Shown here one piece after another: positions 24,905-34,986 of a stretch of 64,000 nt of DNA. Source of the stretch: Todiramphus chloris collaris (taxonomy: Eukaryota; Chordata; Aves; Coraciiformes; Alcedinidae). The translations under genes and the position numbers were made by a program. Location: the NCBI GenBank assembly GCA_025345505.1, contig JANVCC010000011.1:747230-811229 (forward strand). Direction: 5' to 3'. Every line of letters starts with the position of its first letter. The first letter of the stretch is position 1. The notes below the pieces were generated by a model that did not search any database, was not told where the DNA came from, and was given only the letters and a program-made list of their open reading frames with translations.

Positions 24905-25599
24905 CCTTTTTTCCAAACTGCTACAACTTGAGGACCCTGTGCCAGGAAGCCCATAGAATGAGGTCCAGGTGATGCATCCATGATACACCTACATGCCTGG
25001 GAGACCAGGATCTAAAATGAGACTGAGTGCAGGTGATGAAAGTGGATGGAAAAATAAATGATAGGTGAGTTGGAAAGGGCACATTTACAAGAGAAGGAGA
25101 AATCTGGAGGCTGCAAAGCCCAAACCTCTACCCAACCCTTTTCACCCTCTTCCATCCCTCCAGGTGGAAACACCCTGCTGCACAAAATGTCCCTCCTATC
25201 AGTCTTTAAGACGTGATTGCCTTTGATATAAATACCTAAGAAACAGAAATATGAATGACGTATTTTCTGTCATGACCAGTCTGGTCCCTGCTGCCGTTCA
25301 GGGGTTTACTGGTGCCTGGTTAACTGCAGCCTACAACATGCAGGCCGATATAATTTGCTCTAACTTGATAAGGTTTTCCATGTTAGCTTTTTATTTTATC
25401 TGCACCTTGCATGCATGCACGTATCTGTATGTACATGTTGCTCCCTGGAGTGGACGATTTCCAGACATCCTGGTTCAGAAGAGGACATTAGGGGTGGATG
25501 AAGGCCAAGGAGAGGTGCCGTTTGATGGAGCTGAGCATTCACTGCCGTTTCAGGGCTCGGCATTTCCAAATCCTGTGGCACAGTGTCACACACCCCACA
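24905..25599. other. Upstream flank of the CpG island
   Basis: I see no gene or repeat. CpG density and GC content begin to rise near 25,500, leading into the island. Confidence 0.4.
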
Positions 25600-25817
25600 G
25601 CTTTCCCAGTCCCTCGGGGCTCCCAGGGATGAGATTTGTGGGGGGAGCAATGTCATTCCCTTGGCAGGGGTACCCCCGACCCTTCCCTTGGGAGGGGACC
25701 TCCCCCCAACCTGCCCCCTTGGGCCACCCCCACCACTGCGAGATTTGCTCGAAGCCAGGCTCACCCCCGCAGGGACACCCCAAGATGAGGAGCTACTAGC
25801 CATTGGATGTAGCCTGC

Positions 25818-25855
25818 CTCCTCCTCCTCCTCCTCTTCTTCCTCCTCCTCCTGCC
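25818..25855. repeat. CTC/CTT trinucleotide tract
   Basis: This is an imperfect (CTC)n run with two CTT interruptions. On the plus strand it would read as polyleucine in a frame that has no ATG, and on the minus strand as polyglutamate. I treat it as a promoter-proximal low-complexity tract, not coding sequence. Confidence 0.85.
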
Positions 25856-25859
25856 GCTG

Positions 25860-26126
25860 CCTCTGCTGCTGTCCGGGGCGGAGCCGCCCGTCCAAGCCTC
25901 CTCCCCGCTCCCGGGAGCGGGCGGCGGAGCCGAGCCGAGCCGTGCCGGGCTGCGGGGACGGGGACGCGGTGGTGCCACCTCCCTCCCTGCCTCCCTCCCT
26001 CCCTGCCTTTCGCTGCCCCCATCTCACCCTCTGCCAGGGTGCCAGGGGGAGCATCGCTCGGCGGGGACTGCTGTCCCCTCCTCCCTCGGGGTTTCGCGAC
26101 CTGGAGGATTTCCCAGCGGCAGCAGG
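25860..26126 (+). other. Candidate non-coding first exon of an unidentified gene
   Basis: From 25,810 to 26,126 the plus strand contains no ATG at all, although it is GC-rich and long; the last ATG before it (25,807) is followed at once by a stop codon. The stretch ends in AGCGGCAGCAG|GTAAAGGG, a strong match to the vertebrate 5' splice-site consensus, at 26,126/26,127. This fits a 5' UTR exon whose start codon is in a later exon outside the window. The transcription start is not visible; 25,860 is a guess from CpG density. The alternative is an exon with coding content in the frame that runs from 25,583 through the donor, but that frame is proline-rich, low in complexity and unrecognisable. 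The gene cannot be named. Confidence 0.45.
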
Positions 26127-26277
26127 TAAAGGGTTAGACTGGCTGGACTGGGAGGAAAGGGTGGTTTTCTTGCATCCACTCCCCTTCCTCCGCCCGCCCG
26201 GTGAGGGGGGTGCAGGGTGCTCCCCGGGATGAGGAGGGTGGGTGTCGGGTGTGTGACAGATATGCCGGGTTTGACCC

Positions 26278-26337
26278 CCCCAAAAGGTGCTTCATTGTCC
26301 CAAAAGGTGTTTCCTTTCCCAAAAGATGTTTCTTTGC
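26278..26337. repeat. 20-bp tandem repeat, three diverged copies
   Basis: Three units of about 20 bp share the core CCCAAAAGGTGTTTC (variants CCAAAAGGTGCTTC and CCCAAAAGATGTTTC). The array lies 150 bases inside the putative intron, at the edge of the CpG island. Confidence 0.85.
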
Positions 26338-26399
26338 CCTGTGTGCCCCCTGCGGCCCTCTTCCTCCATGGGTAGCTCACCTGGCCAGGAGCATCCTAG

Positions 26400-29300
26400 G
26401 CAAAGTTAGGATGTGATGAGGTGCTACCGTGTTGTGGGTGACATGGGTGGGCACCCACCTGGGGAGAGGTCCCAGGGTACCCCCTCAGGTCTCCAGGACT
26501 CCCCCTCCCAAAGTTGGCAGGGTGTAAATCTGGCCACCCTTTCTCTTTTAGGCCCTACTTGTTTTACAGGTAACGCTTCATTTTTATACACTGCTCGCAA
26601 AATAATGGCATCTGCAGTGTCCCTCTGCCCCAGGGCTTTACACTGGGCTTGTCCGGTGCTGTAAAATCCTGAGGCAGCAAAATCCCAAGAGGGATTTACT
26701 GCTGCTTGCCCAGCTGGAGGAGCACCCTGTGTCCACCCGGCACCCAAGCTCTCCTAGCATCTTCTGAGGATGCAATAGGGGTGTCCTGGATGACTCCTGG
26801 GGACATCCCCCCAGAGCAAAACCCCATGTTAGAGACCCCAATTTCTTGCCAGCACTGAGCAGAGAGAGTGAAAAAAGGTGAACATAGAGGGTATGACTTT
26901 TGTCTTTATGCTGGGCAAAGAAACAGCTTGAAAAGGGGAGTAGTTCAGGAAAAAGGGAAAAATAATCTCATTGCTGTTTTATTGAAGCTCTCTCCCAAGT
27001 CCTGTATATATTCACTGACTAGAAAACTGGGCGTTGAGGAGTTGCAGTCGAAATGTGAGCCTTCCTCTGGAAAAGGTCTGTTGTAGCAATTCCTGATGTT
27101 GAAGCTGTGAAATTTCACCCCTGGCGTGATGGAAATGGGGATTCTTCAGCCAGAAAAAAACTCAGCTTTGTCAAACTTGCCATGCTTTGATTTTTTTTGG
27201 GGTGGGTCTGTACAGCCACTATTAGTAGTTGTAATCGTGTTGGCTTAAGGGTTATTTTGGGTCCGGAAAGGGATTATGGAGAGATGATCGGAATAGTCAT
27301 GACCATGCTGCTTGTGAAATTAAAAAAAAAAAAAAAAAATTGAATTATGTTTCTCTTTACTGGCTCTTTGTCCCTGTATGAAAGAAAATGAGTTGCTTGT
27401 TCAATAAGCCCATACAGGTTTTTCTCCGTTAGAAAGTTACACTGTTCATGAAGAACGTTAAGCCTGACTATGCTGTTCGGATGCTGCATTCTCTTCAGAG
27501 TGCTCCCAGCTGCCAGGAAATTTAGGCTGTTGCTTATTAGTGAGCAAAAGTTAGACCAGTGCTTATTCTTAAAGAGGTTTTTTGGGGGATTGGATCACAC
27601 AATGATGTGGGATAAATGCCTCCTTGCGTTCTTTCCATCATAAATTTCTAGCTTGCACTTGGCAGGTGTGGCTGGCAAAAAGTTGAAGTAAATGGATTTG
27701 CTGCCTTGCATTTTGCCTGGCATGTCTATATTCAGCAGTCATCAGATTGCTCTGGAAAGTGGTCCATTAATACATTATACAGCCTTTATCCACCTGAGCG
27801 GTGATGCATCCTGAATCCTTAAAGCCTGCTATTTTAACACATTTTCCTCTGTCAAGACTTGAAGCATCTCCACACTGATACCCCAGCAATATTTAGTTGC
27901 AGAATATTTCTCTGTGATTTAGAAGGTGCTTCTTCAGCGGCAAACACAAGCCCTGCTTTGAGGCAGAGTTAATTTTAGAGTGGGTGTCTCTGTCAAGCTG
28001 TACTTTTCCTATTAAATAAGCATGTTCTGCACGTTACGCTCTTCCCTGCGGTGAATTCTGCACTCGAAGGCGAAGCATGACTGATATTTGTCTTGTGCGT
28101 TGACAACGAGCAGCCCAAAGAAAATGACTTCTGGTTGGATCAATTTATTTGGTGTTGGGTTATAGATTCAGAAACCACTGGCTTGGAATTTATGATAAAG
28201 GGTTTAGTTTTCACAAGGCAAAAAATTGGTCTTATGAACCAGAACAATTATAATGAGACACTGAACCAGCTGCGTGGGTCAGGGACTATTTGTTGTACTT
28301 TTATCCGTACACTGTTGTGCATATTTGATCACAAGAAGCTACATTAAAATTTCTGCAGTGTTTCACACTCCTCAATGCCAAAATCAGTGTATTTAGGGTT
28401 TTGTTGCTTGATTTTATTTATTTTTTTTTAAATGGGTATGTTGTGGTAACTCACAGTTGCAAATGATGCCATAAGTTGAGGTGAAGATGCCAGCAGCAGG
28501 TGACTCCTTCACCCTGTTGTTTGCTTAGAGACACTTTGATGCTCACGGGTGGTGGAAGTTAGATCTGGGTCCTCTTTTAACAAACACATCTAGGGGGAAT
28601 CTTGTTCTTGAACTTGATTTGTAAGTCTTCCTGAGGGTGAAGATATAAGGGCATGGTTACACCCTTGAAATACTCATGGCACTGCTGCCCTACAGACACT
28701 GGGTTGTGCGTGAAAGTGTGGTTATTGCTGATGTTTAGTGTTGGGTTGGATGTGGATAGACACTTGGGGCTCCTCTTGGGAACAGCTTTCCTACAGACAG
28801 GGTGTAGAAACATGTTTTCCCTGAAGGCTATAATGCTGGTTTGAAACCCCTTTTTCTTGAGAAAAATGCAACCAGGGGGGCCGTGCTTCTCTCCAAATGC
28901 CTTTTAAGAAGATGCTTTGCACCTTCTTGCAGATACTGAGATGAAATGATGGGATCCACCTGTCTGTGCCCATAAAGAGGCTTCATTAGGCTACAGCAAT
29001 TGTTAATTCTGCTTCAAGGAGACCAAATAGTGGAGGAAGAAGTGTCTTTGTTAGCTTGCTCTTGTGCAGAAAAATAGGTGGTGTAAGGAGACTGTAGCTG
29101 CTTTGGGCTTTACTGGTGCCAACTGCAGCTGTTGTGAGGTGAGTGGTGTCTCTTGGCTTCTCTCCTGGTAGCAGGGTGTTTGCTCAGAGCTATTTCTCCC
29201 CAGAATTTTTTGTACTGAGGTAGGTGGGTGTGAAGCTGAGCAGTTCCTTCTGCTCAGGAGAGGGCAGTGTCACACCAACGAGCTGCTTCCTTAACCATGT

Positions 29301-32300
29301 GAAAATATTCATGGAGGTGGCAACCTTTGCCCATCTAGGGGTCCAAGAAGGTCTTGTAGGGGTACAATATTTAGTGTTTGTGTGGGACCCAGGCACCTCC
29401 TTTCCCTCTCCCCTCCTCCCCAAGCAAACTATTCCCCTTCCAGCTTTTGCTCCCTGCCCCTGAGTACGCTGCCGGTGTTTAACAGGCTTTTGTAGGAATA
29501 TTCTATGCCTGATGCTGGGAAAAGGGATTTAAAAGACTGTTTATAGCAGTTGCTTTTGCCTGCCAGCCCCTCTATAAACAGTGATTAGATACAGCTACTT
29601 TAATGCATGTCTTGACTTTCCAAAAAAAAAAGCTGCATGCTGGTGTTTGGCTTTGCTGCTTTTTCCTCTTTAGCTAACCGCTGTGTTCTCCACACTTCCT
29701 CCAAAAATACCCACAGATACTGGCAGGACAACTGCCTGAATATTTGGTTAAATAGCCTGTCACTTCTCAATAACTTGAATAAAAAAGTGCCTCATTTTTA
29801 TATGTAATTAAATATTTGTATAAGGTTTCTGCCAAGGAGTGGTTTCAAGGTACAGAGTGTTCCCCCTGAAGGGTATTCAAACAAGGACCTTCTTGGGTGG
29901 CAACTGGAAATTTTTCTGCGCTCGTGTCTATCTCGATGCATTGTGTGTTTTCACATACTGAATCCATTACATGTTGTGATTGAGCTCGGTCTCTTTTGTC
30001 TGCCTAGTCTTTGGCAGGATCAGCTTTATGAAAAAATGTTTGGTTTGTGAATTTTTTTGAATTTTTTTTGTTTTGTTTTTGGTGAGTTCAGGTATTGGGG
30101 AAGTGTACTAGTATTTTCTGTTCCTGATGGATTAGCAGGGAGGCAAACAGCACCTTGCCTGGTGTGATGACCGGATTTGTGTATCAGCTCCATCACCGGC
30201 CTCCCACATCTATTTGGAGTCCTGCTGGCAGCTAATCTCTTCCTTGGAAATAGTTCGTACTGGTTTTAACGTAATTCCTTAGTCATGACAAAATTGAATC
30301 CTCCTGCTCACTAACCACTGTGTCTTCCGTGTTGTCGGCCACTTGAGAGCTGGGCTTTCTGTGACGCTTTTCTTGGTGCTTGAGGGAGGAGGCTGCTAGA
30401 TCCCGGAGGGCTTGGAGGTGATGGACTGTAAGTTCATGCTGTTCTTGTCTGGGAATGCTCAAAAGGATGTGTTTCACTTTCAGATTTACCATGTGGCACT
30501 GTGCTAAAGCAACTTTTATCTTTCACTTTTCACTTCAAAGCAAGCTTGCCTTTTGTTTTTTAATTTTTCTTTTTCTATTAAACCTGCCACTTCTCTTAAA
30601 GCTCTCTTCAGACTCTGGTGTAACTTGTACAATCCCTTTTACAAATATCTGGTCCCTGCATTTTGCTTCCCTTCCCCCTCCTTGGTGAGCTGAAAGGAAA
30701 CTTCTCCCTCCCCCTGCCTGAGGTTAGATGCACAGTGCAAAAATATTCTAGTTGTCCTCTGTTTTCAGTTGTGCTGAGTTCCAGGCTCACATTTGCACAG
30801 GTTGCTCAGGGAAAGCATCTTGCATCTGACTTAAATAGCACAAGGTGAAGACCAGAGTTTCCTTTAATAAGTATTTTGTGTGTTGCATTTAAAAAGATGT
30901 AATGGACATTGAAGGGTACAGTCAGTCCAAGCGTTCTTCTGAGCCACTCTAATAGATTATATCTTGGGCCACTTATCTTGTATTGATGAATCTCTTGAGT
31001 TGCCAGTCACCTAATCATAAATCAAATTGCCCAAGTCTAAAATAAAGTCAATGGTCCTGTTGCTTCCTGCAGCAAAATGAGTAAAAGGTATTAAATTTTC
31101 AGACTTGGAGATGGCTACAGCCCTGTGGCTAGCAGCTGGGACTGGGTACCTAAAGGTCATGGGGTGGCGAGGTGATGCACTGAGTGCTCTGCAAGGTTGT
31201 CAGGAAGCAGGTCTAATCCTGGAGCAGGTTGTTTAAGAGCTTGGAGAGGATTTGAGGCTTGTGTCTAGGCTCTCTGTCCTGCTAAATTTCCTAGGACCTT
31301 GTCACAAGGGCAGAAACCTGCTGTTAAAAGTCACGCTTGGCCCTTCCAAGGTGTTTCTTGTGCATAACCCCATCTGAAACCCATGTACTGACTGCAGAGA
31401 TCTTCTCTGAGTGAAACCTTGGAGGATGGTGGTAAAACTGGGATACATTCAGGGTCATACGTCTTGCTATGCCCAGTGCTTTTCCATCATGCTGCCAAAG
31501 GGCAAGGTAAAGCTGGGGGCTTCTCAGGTCATTCTGGCTGGAGGTGCTACTGGTGCCCAAACCCTGTCTCTGAGATGGAGAGAGGGCTTAGGCTTTTGTA
31601 CAGGGATCTAACACAGTGGTGAAGTCAATCTGTGATATTTGGGTGGATTTTGTTGTGTGTGTGTGGGTTTTGGGGTTTAGGGATTTTTTTTTTTTTTTTT
31701 GCCAGGAGGTAATTAATGCTTTCCTTGGGATTAAAATATTTCCTGTGCGTTACAGCTGTTGAGGAAGGAAGGAGTCATCCGACCCTTTGACCTTTCTTGG
31801 AGGCAAAAAAAGGGATTTTTGGACGAGTTGAGAAGTGTATGTTCAAAACCAGCGTCTCTTTCTTATCCAACTCCTTTCTTCTATGAAGAAGCCCCATAAA
31901 GAAATTTCTTGAGGCTGTCAAGTTGATGTTTTGTAGGCAGTTGCCTGATACAGCAGTGATTATGTTTGCAGGTATTGTGGGAATTTGGGTGTCAACCTAC
32001 CTACTAATTATTCATGGATCTTGTCAATGAGACTTTAAACTGTCAGTCAAATATATTACAGTTTGAAATCCAGCAAATAAGGCAGCACTTGTGTCCTGGT
32101 CTGGGTGTCCAGGCAGAAATTCAGCTGTGTGATTTGCTCCATTTCTCTCAATCTTCTTAGGTTGCGATTTCTCCATCCTTGACCATGAGCTATTTGAGCT
32201 CAGATCTGCACAGTAATAATGGCTGAGCAATCCTTGTAATCTGTGGATGGTTTGATGCTTGTTAGGAGCCTGGAATTTGTCAAGCCAAGAGGTAAGGCAA

Positions 32301-34202
32301 GACTGATGGCTTCTCAGTGTCTATATTGAGATGCGTTCCTATTCACCTGAAAATTATGATAAAGGATAGTGCTGTACTTAGTGCACTGTAAACCCCATTT
32401 TCTCTATCAAAATGCCTGCCAAAAATATATCTATTACTGTCTCATTTTACCCTGTATTCATGAGCTGGGTCCTATGAGCTCCAAAACCACTTGCTATGTT
32501 GTATAAATACATAATGGTGGGTGGCCCTTATTTTAGGGGTGGGTTACATCCTTGCTTGGGCTTTGGCATTAGCTTCAAAAGTTGTTGGTGTCTGCCAGCC
32601 TGCAAGCTTCTCGTAGTTGTGCTTGTCTTCTCTGTTTCTGCTCCTGCCTGAAATGTGGAGGTGGAATATGTGTTAAAACTGCAGCAGCTAAACTCATATT
32701 TAGCTCTGTGTTAATCACTGAAATGCAGAGTGCTTGCAGTCCTTATTAAAAGCCCAATTTAAAGTGCAAGGTTGACAGCTCGGCTGGAGATACTTTCCCT
32801 TATCAGAAGTGTTTCTTAATCTGTCTCCTTTGTGTAAGGATGTGTGTTGTTTTTTTTTCATTTGGATCTCCAGGCTCTTGCTTTTGGGGAGAGCTAGATG
32901 TTAAAAGGAATGCAGTGTACTTTTGGGTGAGACAGCTGTATATGTTAAAATGTGAATGTGATGGGAATAAGTGTGCTCTGGTGTCTCTTACGCTGTCAGG
33001 CGAGTCTTTGTGCCTCGCAAGGTCACGCCGCTGCATAGACGAGTGTTCTGAAACACAAACTATGCAGGTTCTCTTTACACAGTTTTGCTTTGTAAAGAAA
33101 AATAAAGCTGCTTGTGGTATTATGGTGATGCAGCCGCTGTCCCTGAAAACATGGGCAGGAGCAGTGCAGTGCAGCTGCAGGCCAGCATCTGAGGAAATGT
33201 CCTTCCTTGTGTTTTGTACCTGGGAAAAGATCAGCCCTGCAGTGTGCTGTGGTTTTGGCTTCATTCCTCTGCTTGCATGGGGTACAAGAAGTAATGTGAA
33301 ACTTGCTCTGTGGTTTGCTAGACCTCTAGAGCTGGAAGGGAGTCTCTGGATGCATGAGTGTCTTTGCACCTTTGGTGCAAACCAGTCTGGAAAAAAACCC
33401 CTTTGAGGTGGGTGGGCATGTCTCCTGCTGTCACAGGAGCTGTGGTGGAGTCCTGTTCATCTCCTTAGGTGATGCCAACAGGGTCAACACACAACTTGGG
33501 AGCCTTTTAAAAAAATAAACAAAACAAAAAAACCCCAAGTAGTCCAGCCACAGCACTGTATATTTGGTGACCAGGACTTAGCATCCAACAATCTTTTTCT
33601 TTTGCTTCTCTTACTTTATTGTAACTGAAAAAATCTGGAAGCTGGGAGCGTTGCCTGAAGTAAGATGGATGTAGCTGGTAATGCAGCTCCATTAAATCCA
33701 TGTAGCCTGGAAAATTGCTCTCCTTGTTGAAGAACTGAGGGTGTTGGGTAGAAAGTGGGCAATCCCACCCAGGTGCATGTAACCAGCATGGGGAGCCTGG
33801 GTGCAATGCTGTCCTTACTGTACCCCAGGGTCTTGCAAAGCCATTGTGCCTGCAGGCACCTGTGGCACTTGAGGACATGCTTGGTACTAGCTTGGGTGGT
33901 GGCACAGATCAATATCTTTCTGTACACAGTGAAGACGACCACAAAGAAACCATTAAATAGTCTATCTGAAGGCAAGAAAGACATGGTAGGAGTTCATGTG
34001 ACCACTTGTGATGGCTTCATGGATATCCGACCCAGACCCCACATGGACTAACAAAGGGGACAGGGGATCCCAGCAAAGGGTAGAGCACCCTGCCAGCAAC
34101 TGGGGGAAGTGGGAGCCTTTTACTCTGTTGGGTTTTTTTTTCCTCACCAGAGGAGACCCATATATGGCCTATAGCTAAGAGCTGTCAGAGTTCCTGGGAC
34201 AA
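26400..34202. other. CR1-free, gene-free stretch
   Basis: In 7.8 kb I find no CR1. Simple tracts include an 18-base A run at 27,322-27,339, T-rich text at 30,047-30,083, and TG repeats followed by a 17-base T run at 31,655-31,700. Two frames of 188 codons overlap on opposite strands near 32,803-33,406 without known motifs. An A/C-rich tract at 33,505-33,537 is the opposite of the usual plus-strand T/G bias. Confidence 0.45.
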
Positions 34203-34986
34203 TGTATCTACCTACAAGGCCAAGTGCAAGGTTCTGCACTTGGGTCAGGGCAAACCCCAGTATCAATCCAGGCTGGGGGATGATGGGACAGAGAACAGAT
34301 CTGTGGAGAAGAAGTTGGGGGTTCTGGTGGATGAAGAAAAGGCTGGACATGAGCAAGTAATGTGCGCTTACAGCCCAGAAGCCAATGGCATCCTGGGCTG
34401 CATCCAGAGCAGCGTGGGCAGCAGGTCAGGGAGGGGATTCTGCCCCTCTGCTCTGCTCTGGGGAGACCCCCCTGCAGTGCTGGGTCCAGTTCTGGAGTCC
34501 TCAGCACAGGAGAGACAGGGACCTGTTGGAGCGGGGCCAGAGGAGGCCACAGCAATGCTGGGAGGGCTGGAACCCCTCTGCTGGGAGGCCAGGCTGAGAG
34601 AGCTGGGGCTGTTCAGACTGGAGAAGAGAAGGCTCTGGGGAGACCTTCTTGTAATCTTTTGATACTTAAAGGAGGCAGACTGAGAAAGATGGGGATTGTC
34701 TTTTACCAGGGCCTGTTGTGACAAGACAAGGGGTGATGGTTTTAAACTGAAAGATTTGGAGAGATTTAGGGAGAAGGAATGAATTTTATATTCTGAGGGT
34801 TGTGAGACCCTGTCCCAGGTTGCCCAGAGAGGTGGTCGATGCCTCATCCCTGGAAACATTCCAGGTGAGGTTGGCTGGGGCTCTGAGCAACCTGTTCTAG
34901 TTGCAGATGTCCCTGCTCACTGCAGGGTTTTGGACTGGTTGATCTTTAAAAGGTCCCTTCTAATCCAAACCATTCTGTGATTCTAA
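34203..34986 (+). mobile_element. CR1 LINE, the longest uninterrupted copy here (about 0.78 kb)
   Basis: This 5'-truncated CR1 starts within the ORF2 C-terminal region (AAGTGCAAGGTTCTGCACTT). It keeps coding remnants with the family motifs LGVLVDE, ILGCIQSSV and LRELGLF.LEKRRLWGDL, followed by the 3' UTR and CATTCTGTGATTCTA end. Reading-frame breaks show that it is inactive. Block 34,371-34,616 is nearly identical to 21,551-21,796; the flanking parts are not. Confidence 0.96.

Larger units (their letters stand above)
25600..26350 (+). promoter_or_regulatory. CpG-island promoter
   Basis: This is the only dense CpG cluster in the window. Line by line I count about 7 CpGs in 25,861-25,920, 10 in 25,921-25,980 and 6 in 26,041-26,100, against zero to two in typical lines elsewhere. 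GC-box cores (GGGGCGG near 25,875, GGGCGG near 25,919) and a CCGCCCG near 26,191 suit SP/KLF-type factors. I see no TATA box, as is usual for CpG-island promoters. A (CTC)n tract at about 25,818-25,855 and a CCTCCCT tract at 25,978-26,008 lie inside. Base composition changes sign across it, which supports outward transcription to the right. A divergent minus-strand transcript is also possible. Confidence 0.65.

Noticed and set aside
25803-26129. Plus-strand frame that looks like a polyleucine signal peptide
   Set aside because: It begins with TTG rather than ATG and comes from a (CTC)n tract. No ATG exists in this stretch, so a vertebrate ribosome would be unlikely to use it.
27322-27339. A18 run as the tail of a processed pseudogene
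   Set aside because: No AATAAA-type signal or coding remnant precedes it and no target-site duplication was seen, so I treat it as a simple A tract.
32803-33406. Two 188-codon frames overlapping on opposite strands
   Set aside because: A frame of this length is not surprising in a 64-kb window. Neither translation shows a known motif and there are no convincing splice sites around them.
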